Source: Neodontobutis hainanensis (Eukaryota; Chordata; Actinopteri; Gobiiformes; Odontobutidae). Taken from it: a stretch of DNA of 64,000 bases. Shown in pieces: positions 49,011-62,313 of this stretch; position 1 is the stretch's first letter; the number at the start of each line of letters is the position of its first letter. Both the position numbers and the translations under genes were made by a program. The notes under the pieces are model-generated. The model was given only the letters and a program-made list of their open reading frames with translations, was not told the DNA's origin and searched no databases. The DNA lies in the NCBI GenBank assembly GCA_024349245.1, contig JALDNG010000102.1, positions 425,001 to 489,000 of the forward strand, written 5' to 3'.

Positions 49011-51164
49011 CAAAAGAAAAAATGCTTTACACCAGATTTATTAGTGCTAAGAATAGTTATAAAAAATATTGAAACAGCACAACACAACAGTCGATATTCT
49101 TTAAATAGTTGTTTCTTATAAGTTAAAAAAAGAGTACTTACTCCTTTACTTTCATGCCACCAAACAGTTAGGTTGACAACTCAGATTTGGAAACATTCTA
49201 AACAGGAAAAGAGAAGAGAAACATAAGCCTATGATGGCTTGAATATAACCTGTTAGTCCATAATGAAATGGGCTACATAGCACTTCTTAAAATGAGTTAC
49301 CTAATATCTTCTTTAGCTGACATTTATTAAATGCAGGCAGACTTAAGGCAAGCTATTTATAGTAAATCAGTCGTCCCTGCAGATGCAGCTTTCGACTCAA
49401 CAGCCATGTCTGTCTAAACCAAATCCCGTCAGATGAAACGGCACTACTTTAAACTGAGAGGAAAGTGGTATTGTGTGGTATTCTAGAAACAACAGTGTAA
49501 TTTGAAATTAGATATTTCATATCCATTAGAAAATTACTATTTAACAACTGTTCTAATTCACATAGTTTAGATATACTGTAAAAAAAATAAAGTAAAGCAA
49601 AAGTGAAAAATACTCTAGTAACATGTTTTTTGTGATTTTGTTTTATATATTACATTCACAGAAAGATGTTGGGAAAAGCTGTACATTTTAACTGAATTCT
49701 TCAGCTAAGATTACGGTCTATCCATAATAATACATTTATGTCCAAGCTTATATGTAAATCATACTCATAAATATAAAATCAAATTCTCTTCTATAGGGAT
49801 AAACATACAGTATGTCATTAAACACAGTCTACAGTAGGGACAATGTCAAACGCATGTCTGCACAGTTACATCTTATGATATTCTATTTCAAGGCTTGACT
49901 GTGGCAGAGAGGGTCCAATGTGACATCTTTAGGAGTCGAGTCCCTGGAGGCTATACATACTATCACATGTCAGAGAACAACTTTCAATTGTAGCTATTCT
50001 TTACATTCCCTGCTTCTCAATGTATTCCCTTTTCCCTTGTGGCAGCCACCCTAATGACTGCTAGTCAGGATAAAACAAACTGCAAAAAGCTTGTGCTCGT
50101 GTTGTTTATGTCTGCCACAAGAAGGAGTTTGTTTTTCTCCCCTGTCCTCCCTCGCTTCCTCCGTCTCTACCTGTTCTTTTCCATCTATCCACGCACACAC
50201 ATACACCTCTTTCGGCTTCTCCATGGTCTCATTATTATCTTGCTAATGGTTCCCTGTGGATGTAAAGCTCTGCTGATCCAAGCAGCTGGAGAGGTGCACA
50301 CACCACAACCACCAGACAGACAGACAGCGAGCCCAATGCACACACACATCTGTACTGTATACAGCACATGGCCAGGTAAAGGATGGTAATCGAGGACCAT
50401 ATGTTCCCACTAGTGTAAAAAAATGACACATTTAATAATTTAATAGCCGTGCTCTACCTTTCACCACACATGCAGATCCATTCTGTCCATACTGCTAATC
50501 CCTCCCTGTGAAAGTCAGGATGGAAATTCAATTTTCTATGCACTGATATCCCAAAGTGCAATTACTATAGAAACCAGAATATAGCAAGCGTTTCCATTTT
50601 AAATCTCTACAGGCAGAAGTGAGTAGTAGTCAAAGTTGGGCATGTAAATGATTGTTTAGACAAGGCATTTTATGAAATTAAGTACATTATTTATTTAAGA
50701 TTAAATTGTATTATGTTTCTGATTTGTTTGTTTTTTTGACAAAATTATATTTCATTTGTTTTTAAACTAGAAGAGACCAAATTTGATGGAGCCTGTGAAA
50801 GACGATCGATAGTAGTGATAATCTAACCACACTAAACTGTTGCTAAAATCACTGGCTTACTGCTGAAGTATCTAATGCATTCATGGCCAGCTATGATCTT
50901 TTGCGCTAATTTGCCGTTGCAATGCAGAGATTGGTCGACAAAGATGTTACCTTTGCTGCTGAAATGGACACTAGGCATATACGTTTTTTTACGTTGATTT
51001 TTGCAGTAACTTCTGATGTCTGCCTTGACTCAGCACAAAACACGTGACATCTAAATCAATATGACAGCTATCTATTTGTATGCTACATAAAAGAGTGAGA
51101 ACCTTCACAGACATTATGTAAGTAAATCAAACATTAGGTCCAGTGTTTAACTCCTGGAACGGAC

Positions 51165-51250
51165 GGGGACTTTCAGTGTGGAGTTTGCACCTGCGCTTGG
51201 GTGGGTTTCTTCCAGGTATTCTGGATGGCCCCACCAACAAAAAAAACAAG
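51165..51250 (+). mobile_element. Second SINE family, headless 3' fragment
   Basis: TCAGTGTGGAGTTTGCACCT and GGTGGGTTTCTTCCAGGTAT match the tail block of the copies at 42866-42985 and 60774-60900. An A-rich run follows. Confidence 0.55.
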
Positions 51251-53132
51251 CCCCCTAGTGTGTCTGCCAACAAGGATAATAAATGGATAAAAAAAAAAAA
51301 AAACTGAAGTCCACTGCCTGTTGTCTCCTCATTGTGCTTTTATAAAAAAACAGTCCCTTGTGATTTTTTTTAAAGAGAAGTGTCTTAGCAATTGCAGTAG
51401 TAACCATGTTTGCATTTTTTCTCACATAATAATGCATAATATTAGCACAACATTTGAAATGATATTCACAACCGTAATGAGCCCCCCCCACTCCTCCCTC
51501 GCTTCCACAGATCAATGTACCAGACTTGTAGTGACACTTGAAGTACTCTTATCTCCCCTTTGCAGACCTGCTCGAATCCTAATGCCCGTCCTCCTCAGGC
51601 TTCTCTTCTTTTCTCCACCTATCCAGTCTTTGCTTGCACTCGGCAGCCCAGCTTTCCCCTCTCCTGCTACCCTCCCCTCTCATTATATTGATGTTCATGA
51701 TGGCTGCTGTCTGAAGTTTGTTAACAGTGACATATGAGGCTGCTGTTTGCTGCAGACTGGTCAACCTTATTCTCCTCTGCTCTGTTCTCCCTGGGTCTTT
51801 CTCATGTTTGTATTTCTGGTAAAAAACTTACTATAATTTTTATTCAGTGCAGCTCTGTTGACCCCAGGGCCGAGCACATAATGGTCTAAAATGTTTCTCA
51901 ACAGAATAACGCAGTGTCAGTGTATCAGAGCTTATGGTGTCATTGTCATTTAAAATGGCAATTTAAAGTCTGCCCACAGCCGCTTATCCTTTGTGTATAT
52001 TCAGTTGGCGCGTTCAGCATGACAGCAAAAAATACTCTAGTGAGTGGTGAGAGAAAACCAATTTACAACAGGCCTCTACAGTGCATTTCAGCTTCAATTT
52101 TCAGAAGAAAAAGGAACAGTGTCGGCATGTCTTGTTCCTTGAACTGGACAGTGTCTAACTCCCCAGTTCTAATACTTAAAAAGGGTCAGAGTCTACTGAA
52201 AAGCTTGGAAGTGAGGGGCCCACTTGCCAACAAGTAACCAAATCCTGGTGAAATAAAAGATTAGATTAAAGAAGTAATTCGAAAGATAGGGATGATAAAG
52301 TTTAACTGATAAGACGTGCACCAGTGCTTTTTCAATTCATTCCAAAACCTATTCTAATCCGTTTAAGTAGGACATTTCCTGGTAATAATAAGGTTAGATT
52401 TTGTTTCAGATTTAGCTCCAGGCTGTTTGAGTCTTTTATTTTAATGTGGAACTACAAACGTAATGTCTATTATATTTAATGTAATGTCTTTTTTGATTAG
52501 TTTTTATGTTATTTTCTTATTTGATGTATATATTTGCCTTGAAATCTTTAGTGTCTACAAGATTACACAAAAACCACACCATAAAAATATTGTAAAATGG
52601 TGTTTTTAGACTGTGTATTCAAATAATTGTTACAAGACCACAAGTACCAGAGAGTTCAATAAAATACAATAGTCATATGGTTATTGTTATTGTAATTCCG
52701 TCTGGTTAATGTTGATGTAATGTGGTGTGGTTATTGTTGTATTTTTTTATATGTTGTTATAATTCTGTTTCTTTATATAAAGTGTGTTTTGACTTTTGCG
52801 TTTTGTTGAGCTCTATGGGCCACCGTACACAAGGCTAATAATGGATTTGACTCGTATGTTACCCAACAAAGTCTTCTCAGTGAAATTACTTTTTCACACT
52901 TTATTACAGTTTAAACACAACATTTCTGTAAAAATACTCTAAATACTCTCATTGAATAGCATAGATGTTTTTGTTGTATGCCAATTAGTAAGTGCCTTTT
53001 GGCTTAGTAGTTTGCATGAGTGGCTTGGCAATGGGCCTCCATTTTTCCTGAGCTTGGGATTGGCACAGACAGGGACTGTGGCTATAGTTGGCCACAAGGG
53101 GATTCGAACCCAATTGACTCAATTACTGAAAC

Positions 53133-53223
53133 AGTCAGAAATCAAATTGGAGGCAGAGGATTCACAGTGGCCCCTCCCCTGAAGGAAACTCCCGAAAGGC
53201 AAAGAAGAAGTCAGAAATCAAAT
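53133..53223. repeat. 15-bp direct repeat flanking 61 bp
   Basis: AGTCAGAAATCAAAT occurs at 53133-53147 and 53209-53223. The spacer is richer in G+C than the surroundings. Confidence 0.85.
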
Positions 53224-56200
53224 AATTATCCAACCCTCTTGCCCCACTGTAGGTCACTTCAAACGCAGGTATTGGATTACTAACACGACAAACATCATAA
53301 CATTCAGCAGCCCGTGAAAAAACAACATTTTTTTTACACGTTTTTATTTATTTATTTTTTTGACATGTTTTATGGACTACAAAATTCCATCTAGTGCAGC
53401 TACAACCTAAGACTTCAAGTAGACGTGTGCCCTGGATTGAGAAATTAGGGGTTAGTAATGTTTAGGTTGAAATGATAGAAATGCTTTACAATGTGTTAGA
53501 CCAGCTTTGGATTTTTACAAGGGTTCTTAAATGAACAATGCCATTTTGGTGAGTTATTACAAATGAATCATTATCTTTTAAAGAAACAGGTCTCTATTTC
53601 CAGTTTACTTTTTTGTGACACTAGCTTCTCCTTCAGAATCCCAGTGACATTACTTCTTTCAGGCCACCCACTAACTAAATAATAGTGCAGTGCAGTGCAT
53701 CATAGTAAATGTCAGGCTTGACGTAAACAATGATGGGGAAAAAAAATAAAAAAATTACAGTGCACATGATGGAAAAAAGCATACAATTGTAACCATGCAA
53801 CTACTCTGCACACAATATTTATTTTCAATTCACTTCATGACCAGTTGACCACTGAGAAAACAGTTTGGCAGGTTGCAGTAACAATTAGTAACAGTACAAA
53901 CACCCACAAGCGGTGTTGTTAAAAATGAATTTTGAAATGTTATATATTGATTTCAAAACTTACAGTGATATTTTTAAAACCTGTTTGGTTGAGCTGACAA
54001 AAGGAACAATGTTTATGTTGTAAGAATGTATAATCACAGGTGAAAATATTAATGGGTACAAATGCATTTAATTTGTTGTTTAATTTAAGTCTGTTTTGTG
54101 ACTGCTGCTTTTAGTCTTAAGGCAACTTCTACTAGATCCAAAATAACAGATGACCGAATCTATGTAACTTTATGGTTAAATGAGTATAGGACAATAGAAA
54201 ATAATCACCAGTGTTGTTTCATTTAATGATGCTATTTAACTCTTTTTAATTCAACTTTGTGTAAAGATGCACATTCAAACTTTTGAGTCAAGTGTCATTT
54301 GTACGGTTCTTAACTGCAGTGCGATTGTTGTAGAAAATGTTTTTACGGCCTTGGCTACTTCTGCTTGTTGTGTGCTGACACTGCAAACACACAGAAACAC
54401 ACATATAATACAATGCCCACCAGAAGCATCTCAAGACTCAAATATTCATGCACACTCAAGCAAAAAGCTGGAGCCTTGCCTGCACAAATTCATTTTTACA
54501 TTCCAACACAGACATAGAAGCAGTTCTAGAGTCAGCGGGGAATCATTTAGCCACTAAATGATTCAGGTTATTCACTGGATCTGTCTGTGTATCTGTTTTT
54601 GTCTGTGTGTTTTGTATAAATACAAACAATTACTAACAATAAAGCAAAGACATGGAACATTAAAACATATAAATGGAGACGCTGTTTACTTTGTAGTTCT
54701 ACTGGGGATCTGAGTTCTCACAGATGTGATTAGATTTAAAACCACTGTTTTACTTTTTGATTTAAAAATTTGAAAATGTTAAAATTGTTAGTTTTTTTTT
54801 TTCAGTCTTCCAAATGTGTGGTCCTTTGACGGTCAAGGAGCTCTGATCAAATTTAGTGTTCCTCTTTGCTGGTCTACAGCTCCCCTAGTGGTTATACTTC
54901 TACTGCTGTACTTTTAGATCAGACCACATACAATTTCTGGGGCACTTAATACATTTAAAGATACATTTTAAGAATAAACTTATTTTCAAACTTCCTTCAT
55001 CAAGACATCGGACTGTATGTTATCTTAAAGTTTATTTATTATTGGTTTATTTTATTGGTTCTTAGCAATGTCGCTTTGAGCAGTATTAAGAGAAACACTC
55101 TTGAGACAGACCCTTTCCATTAGTAACACTTATACCTGCATATAGACAAATGTAACACTTCACATCAACCAGAAGAGTGGCTGTTAACGGCCCTCACACC
55201 AGTGTTTGCTCTGCTGCACACAGCTGTGCACCGCCACACTTCTGTTCACTTCACACTTGAAGATCACTTTAGACAATGAGAGCCTTGTGCTATACTTGAC
55301 CTCTGAAATGATGACTACATCTGTTAATCTCACCGCATCTAGACAATGCTCAAACATACATGGGTTTTTCTCGATACTTAAAGTCATGCCTTGCAGCTGA
55401 AGTCTTTTTGGTTTTGTATGTTAAGTATTGTGCAGCCTACATATGTTTTCTGTGCAAAGGGTGTGTGTGCTCTTCATTGTTGCTGGGAGGAATTACAGAT
55501 TGAAGATTAGCTATGGCTGCTTAGTCACATCCATAAAATTCATGCCTGCATCAACAAGCGAGACAGTCTTTTTCTCGGACAATGGAACAATACTCATGGC
55601 TGTCACAGAAGCACAAAGAAGCCGTGCTGGAATTACATCACCACATAAGACTAAATTTGTAACATTTCTTGAAGATTGAAAGCAGCAACATTTTTTTTAG
55701 CTTTAAAGAATATTATATAACATCTCTTTTATTATAATCAGTAATATTATATTCAAAGTTGTGCTTGAGTAAAATGCCTCTGGTCTTGAAATGATATTTA
55801 ATAGACTTTAATATCAGCACCAAGTAAAATATACATATTATATAAAGTTATATTCATTTTGTTGTTACTTTTATGGGTTACAAAAAAAGCTTTAAAACTT
55901 ACTCTAAAAATGGTGGATACCTGGTCGACCTATGTTGTATCTTTACTATTCCATACTATTTATTTATTGATAGTAAAAAATAACCATTTCTGCCATTCAG
56001 ACTTATTTCTTCCTGAAGTACAGTATGATATTTGATGTTTATTACAAAAGGAAGACGTGCTTCAAAAGAGAGCACATTGTTTTTCTCTATAAGGTCACTG
56101 TAAAATATGGTCTGTCTTTAATGGAAGATTTGCACTTCTGTGTCTATGAATACCCAATCTGCAAAACCTAACTTTCTGAACAGACAGAAAGTATGTGTGC

Positions 56201-56405
56201 AGATGTAGGAGGTAATGTTACCATGGAAACAGAACCACCTCCACTAATACCACAGCAACATGTGTGTGTACTGGCTCCGCCGACCCAACTCTTTTTCTTC
56301 CACCCTCCTTATGTCACCCACTCCTATTTCTTTTCTTAACCTTTTTTTTTATTCTCCTTCTGTCTGCCCATACTTTGACAGGTTAATGCTCAGCTACCGT
56401 GTCAA

Positions 56406-56412
<7 letters not shown>

Positions 56413-56457
<45 letters not shown>
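56413..56457. repeat. (CA)n microsatellite
   Basis: Forty-five bases of uninterrupted CA repeat. Confidence 0.97.
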
Positions 56458-56458
<1 letters not shown>

Positions 56459-58869
56459 GCCCGAGGTGGTGTTGCAACAGGGGATTTCAAAAAGGGGCAG
56501 CTGGATAGACAGTTTAATCTGAGAGACAAGGAAGCAAGGTAAGAAACCAAGGGAGTGAAAAGAGAGATGTACCAGGAGATAGAGTGAGCTGAGGAGGGAT
56601 AGAGGGGAAAAGGTTACAGTAGGGACATCTCTGTAAAGGAGTCGGGAAGGGGAAGACTTTATTATGCTACACTCCAGAGAGGAGCACAGCTGAGAATCGA
56701 GGGCTGATTTTTGCTTTTGAGGCATTTTATTCAAAGTGCCTTTAAAAAAAAAGTACAGTGAACAATGACAAAGTGCAAAGAATTTTAGAAACTAGTGTTT
56801 GCCCTCTGGTGGCTGGCTGCAATATTTATCATAAATCACACTTCCTCCATGTTAATTAATGGGGGTTAAAGTATAATGTATATTTTCTGGATCACCAAAT
56901 TATTATTTCAAAAGCTAATCATTTTTCATTTGAATGCATTGACTGTGTGCTGCATTTCCATTTTCTCTTCCCAACATATCTTTAGGCCAAGACAATCGAT
57001 GTACAGATACAGTCTGCATATTCACTGGTATTATCTGTTGAGATTGATTCAATGGCAGTAATGTGTGTGTTAATCAGTGGAGCCTTAAATTCTGAAGCCG
57101 CAAAATGCTGAAAATGTTGTACTATTTGGACCCTACTATGTCATGAAATCTGGAATTTATATTTCTATATTTGAAATTGTTGGGCGATAAAAGTGTGTTG
57201 CATTGGTGCAGTGTGGTAGGAGTCAGTACTGTATTTTATCAAACTAGGTGTGTCTAATTCTTCTGATGAACAGGTGTTCAAGTGTTTTCCAGCAGCAGCT
57301 GTTTTAAGTTTCTGTTCTACTTTTACTTTGTAAATTAAAAAAATGCATTTTCTGTCTACACTGAATTTAACATATGCAGAACATGAGTAGAACTTGTGGC
57401 AAAGAGTCTCTTAAGTAGTCTTTAAACTAGAGCAGCTCTACAGAATTATGCGACTAGTCACCTCTTGAACATTTGTTTGCTAAATGGCTGTAAACAAACA
57501 TTTTCTTCAATTATCTATCCATCTATTGACATATACTATATATGTCATTTAGAAACAGTGTATATAGTTCATATGATGACAGTGTTTACATCGCTGACGG
57601 CGGTGTCCAGTGTTTCAGAAATTGCTAATATTGACTTGTGCTTTACTGCCCATGACAAAGTGCTTCAAGAAAATGTCCTCTATATATATTTCTTAAAGAC
57701 TGATGTTCACATTGCTTAAGTGGTGTTTCTGCTCTTAAAGGCAGCCATTATCAATCTGGAAGGCGGGTTTATTAAGGCCCCCTGCCGGCACATGGTCCTT
57801 GTGTTTCATGTCAAGTTATGATGGACCTGGCCATGGCCAATTTTAATGTTTGTATGTGTGACAGTGTGTGCAGAAAGTTGTGCATTGTCTCTCAGCTGAT
57901 GGATTGTTATGGTAAATACCTCCGACAGCACCTCGCCCTCTGTTTAGCTTGTGTGTGTCTGTGTGTGTTGCCGTTGGTATTTGCCAGTGCAGATGTCGGT
58001 GTATAGGCTGATCCTGTGTTCCCTTGAGAAGCCTCTGATTGACAGCTTTATCCCTGGTTGTCATGGTGATGATGATGGATGTGTTTTGGGTTACCACGGA
58101 GACCAATGTTTAGGCATTCTATCTGCATGCATAATATAGTTTTAGCATAAAGAGATTTTGTAGCTGACAAAGAACTGGAACAAAGGAGACACAGTGTGAG
58201 ACAGTAACAACTTTACTGAGTTGGCTGTTACATATGTAGCTTACAAACTAACAGCAGTTGGTCATAATAAAGGATTCTTTTATATATAGGCTAGAGATGA
58301 CTGGAGCAGAGGGACATGCAAGCAAGTGTAAAAAACAGTGCACGTCCTCTGATAAAGATGAAAGCGTCTGTACTGTGGAATTATAGAATTTTAACTATCT
58401 TCCACCTGTAGTGCTGAATTCTTAACACCTTCATCTGCAGAGTTATACAGAAGTTGTACTTTTTACAATGAAAGCACCGGGAAGGATTCGACCCCCAGTG
58501 GGCTCAGAGACATGAGATGTGTTGGAATAGAGTTTCAAAAAAAAAGAAAAAAAAAGTTGCAAGCACTTCTGAGGGCTACACTTTTTTTTACACCTCACTA
58601 TTACCGCAACACCTTTTCTGTTTTAATTTTTTTACGCCAGTGAGAGATGTTCACTTTTGAGTGTGTATAGGTATTCTGTGTGAAAGTTCCCAAACTCAAA
58701 TAACAACATTTGTGTCTTTATTAAAATGTGTACAAAACTATTGCCATTCTTTTTATCAAGAGTCAACATGTGTCAAGATGTGGCACATGTGAGCATATAT
58801 TAGCTTAACCTACAATTTATTATGGACACAAAAGAAGGGAATTTAATGTTGTCTTTGAAAAATGTCTAA

Positions 58870-59142
58870 GGCGGCATTATAGCTCAGTGGGTAGAGTGGC
58901 CGTCCTTCGACCAGCAGGTGGGTGGATAGATCCCCGCTCTAAGCATCCCAAAACATCATAACATCCTGCTTTCCCCCACATACTGTCATTGTGTCCTTGG
59001 GCAAGAAACTTAACCTACATTGCCTCCAGTGAAGTTCTGTAGCACTGGTAATAGTTGAATGTGTGTAAAGCGCTTTGAGTGCCTACTACAGTAGGTGGAA
59101 AAGCACTATATAAAAATAAAGACTTTTATTATTATTATTATA
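58870..59142 (+). mobile_element. tRNA-headed SINE, tail type 2, with (TTA)n end
   Basis: The head GGCGGCATTATAGCTCAGTG carries an A box at 58880-58896. The B box is degraded (GTGGATAGATCCCC). The core TGTGTCCTTGGGCAAGAAAC follows, then the tail GTAAAGCGCTTTGAGTGCCT and AAAAGCACTATATAAAAATA. It ends in (TTA)n at 59127-59142. It has the same orientation as the host gene. Confidence 0.82.
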
Positions 59143-60773
59143 AATGGGATGATAAGATTAGGCCAAACAATTCCCACATTGAACTCTTCCAACTCCAAAT
59201 TAAGGAGAATATCTACGTATATGTGACAGCTAACGCACATAGACAGTAGACATACTCTCATAGGAACTGCCATGTTCAGTGTGGCTTTAGGGGAAATGTC
59301 TGGATTGGCTTGGATTCAGTTGAAATACAAATGCACATACAAAAGTGTATAAATTATGCTATACACATGCATCATGTAGCATATGACACACATGCTCTTC
59401 AGGAAACACCTGCAGCGAAGCGAATGATCCCAGGTGCACAGATGAGTACAAACATATTGCCAGCATATGTATTTGTAGTCAGCTTGCATGGCTGGTTCAT
59501 TCACTGTGTAGCAGGCAATCAGGCTGTTCACCTAAGCATGACTACGAGCTGCACACCCCTTTTCACCCACTCATAATATTTAACACAAATGCCACTATGT
59601 GTTTATAAAACAAATACATTATCACATATTATTACAATTACTCTCCTTTACAAATTTGACGTTTACATTAATGGATGTAAATCTGATACTCTTTTGGGAA
59701 TGTGCAGAGTCAGAAACCGGAGCACCAGTAAGCACAGGGACAACATGATTTATTTTTTTTTTTTCATACTTTGTCGCTTATCTATTGTAAAAAATACGCT
59801 ACTATAATTGTGAAAGACAAGTGCAGTTGCCATGGTTATAGAAGCACATGGCAATTCTCTCAATGTATTTATTAATGTTAATCTGAGAACAGTTGAGTAA
59901 AATCTTGTAGGTTTTAAATGCTTCCTTTTTTTTTTTTGTCAAATTTTGAGTTTTTAAATGTTGAATCTCCATAAGCAATGCATGTTTAAAATCTAGTTAG
60001 ACATGTTGTGAATAAGGTATTACCACATGTTGCTTTGCATTTGTCCCTTGGGAGCACTTTAGCTTTATAAATAATTCAGACTCACAGTACTCACAGGCTC
60101 TAACAAATGCATGCTACACAGTAATGCACAAATTCACGTCCACACAAACATTCAAGTACGAGCAGGGCCTGCATTGATCTCAGAGTTAAAAACTGCTTGA
60201 AATTGACCTTTCTAGAAAGGGGGGAAGTGATTGGTCGAGGGGTATTTGCAGAAAATGGAAAAAAATATTTAATCCTTGGTGAGTAGTTAGGAAGATAAGA
60301 AATTTTGGACGGGTAAAAATGTATGGATGGGTAATGGTTCAGACCAGAGAAAGACAAATTTAGTGGTTTGTTTTCTCATATTCTTTTAAACATTTAAGCG
60401 AGAGAATGATACAAACTAGAAGAATATTTCCGTTTTAAGTAATTTTGTTTCAAAATATTTTTTTTATGAAAAAAAAGGACAGCTTTTTTTTTTTTATAAA
60501 ATCCACCCTATGAAAGGACTTTGACTAAAGCTACTTTTGACAGCCAGAAACCTGTGACAGCGATGGATGGGGAAAAAGAATGCAAAATTATATTTTTGTT
60601 TATTTGCAATGGTGTTATTAAACAAATAATTTGAGCCAATGGTCTAAAGCTCTTGTCACAGTTTGTAAGTTTTTCAATCCTATCAGATACACAGATACAT
60701 GTCACAAAGTGCAATTAGAAATGCAGAGTATATTATAGGCTGCAATTCAACTTAACAACGTGCAGCGTGAGTG

Positions 60774-60900
60774 ATGGGTAGCACTGTCGCCTCACAGCAA
60801 GAAGGTCCAGGGTTCGACTCCCGGGCCAGGTGGGGCCTTACTGTGTGGAGTTTGCGTTAGAACACGATCGTGGTTATCTTTAAAGTGGGTTTACCACAGT
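60774..60900 (+). mobile_element. Second tRNA-like SINE family, partial copy
   Basis: GGGTAGCACTGTCGCCTCAC, CAGGGTTCGACTCCC (B box) and GTGTGGAGTTTGCGTT occur in the same order as at 42866-42985. The 3' part is diverged. Confidence 0.7.
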
Positions 60901-61629
60901 TGCAACATTTGGAACTAAAATCCGATCTTGCTTTTTACTTTGCAGACTTCTTGGAGGATCATCTTCACAATCCAACCCATTTTCTAACACACAAATATTC
61001 AAATCTCTCTATTTCTCCATGTAATACTATCCAAAATCAATCTTTCTAAATCTTGTAATTTGTCAGATTTCTTTGCAATTTCTTGGCTGTCTCTCCCCGT
61101 CTCTTTCTGCTTTATGATTTCATCTGTCTCCATCTTGCTACCTTTTGTCTTCCCCGGTTGCTCTTTATCTGCATTCATATTTCTCTATCTGTATCCTTAT
61201 CTTCCCATTGTTCACTGTAATCCTCTCAATTGCTGTTTTGATCCATGTCTACCCGACGCTCATCCATCTTCCTCCCTTGTTCAGTTCCTTCGCATGTCTT
61301 CATGCCTCTGTTGCGTCCTCTAATTGCTTTTTTTTTCTTTACAGCCAGTCACTTCTTTATTAAATCATCAGTCATCAGCTTTGTGTTGTTCGTCATATTT
61401 TTCTCCATGAACCCCTGTAACCTCCATGGGAATGACTGTCTTTATCAGTAGTCATCAGAATTGTAGGATAGCTGACTGATAAATACCAAGTTTTAAATTA
61501 AAACTGCAATATGGATGGACTGTGTAACAAATTATAAACACAAGCTCTTTACAAGGTAAAAGGAAAAGTGACACAATAAAAGCACTGGAAATCAAAAGCA
61601 CATGTCTAATTTGTTGAGTATATTCTTGA

Positions 61630-61768
61630 TACATTTATTCATTTAGCAGACACTTTTATCCAAAGAGACTTACACAGCGACAGTATGAACTGTGGGGAGA
61701 GCAGGAATCGAGCCAACCACCTTCCAGTTGAAAGATGACTGCTCTACCCACTGAGCTATTGTCGCCCT
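61630..61768 (-). mobile_element. tRNA-headed SINE, tail type 1, internally deleted
   Basis: Tail ACATTTATTCATTTAGCAGA and head GACTGCTCTACCCACTGAGC flank a core that lacks the CTTGCCCAAGGACA part. About 80 bp are missing compared with the copy at 15694-15911. Confidence 0.78.
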
Positions 61769-62249
61769 ATATGATTAGGCTAAACAGCTACGGGGCAGCA
61801 ATCAAAAGACAAAAGATTAATTAATAAAAAAGCCTAATATACGTTTTAACGTGAGTTAGCATGAGTAGCATAAGCTATGTTTAAGTTAAGTTGTAACGTT
61901 AAATTTCTCTTTCCAAGCCATTTTTATTTTTTTATTTTTATTTATCTATTTTTATAGAGTCAGGAGCTGTGGGTCACTGGGAAGCACTAGGTCCTGGCGA
62001 CAAGAATCAGTTTTCGGTTTTGCCAAAGATGGACCACGGAAGCGTTTTTTATTAATAGCTAGTCAAAGTCTACTGATGTTGAGTGTTGAAAGTTTGTTAA
62101 AGTTTGTCTTATTGGAAAGTGTTGTCCTTCTGGAAGTGTCTTTGTTGTGAAAGAACGAAATTAGTCAAAGAAAGAAATCAATCAAAGATATTAGTCAAAC
62201 ACTACACAATAAATACAAATGTGGTTTTCTTATATACATACACAGTGTG

Positions 62250-62253
<4 letters not shown>

Positions 62254-62310
<57 letters not shown>
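62254..62310. repeat. (AC)n microsatellite
   Basis: Fifty-seven bases of uninterrupted AC repeat. Confidence 0.97.

Positions 62311-62313
<3 letters not shown>

Noticed and set aside
50039..50389. 116-residue + strand frame
   Set aside because: Overlaps three frames on the other strand, contains CA-type repeats, and has no recognisable domain.
51321..51737. 138-residue + strand frame
   Set aside because: No known motif, no family resemblance, intronic base composition, and a competing minus-strand frame across the same bases.
61060..61451. Three overlapping hydrophobic + strand frames
   Set aside because: They arise from a pyrimidine-rich tract that yields Phe, Leu and Ser in every frame, so they are not membrane proteins.
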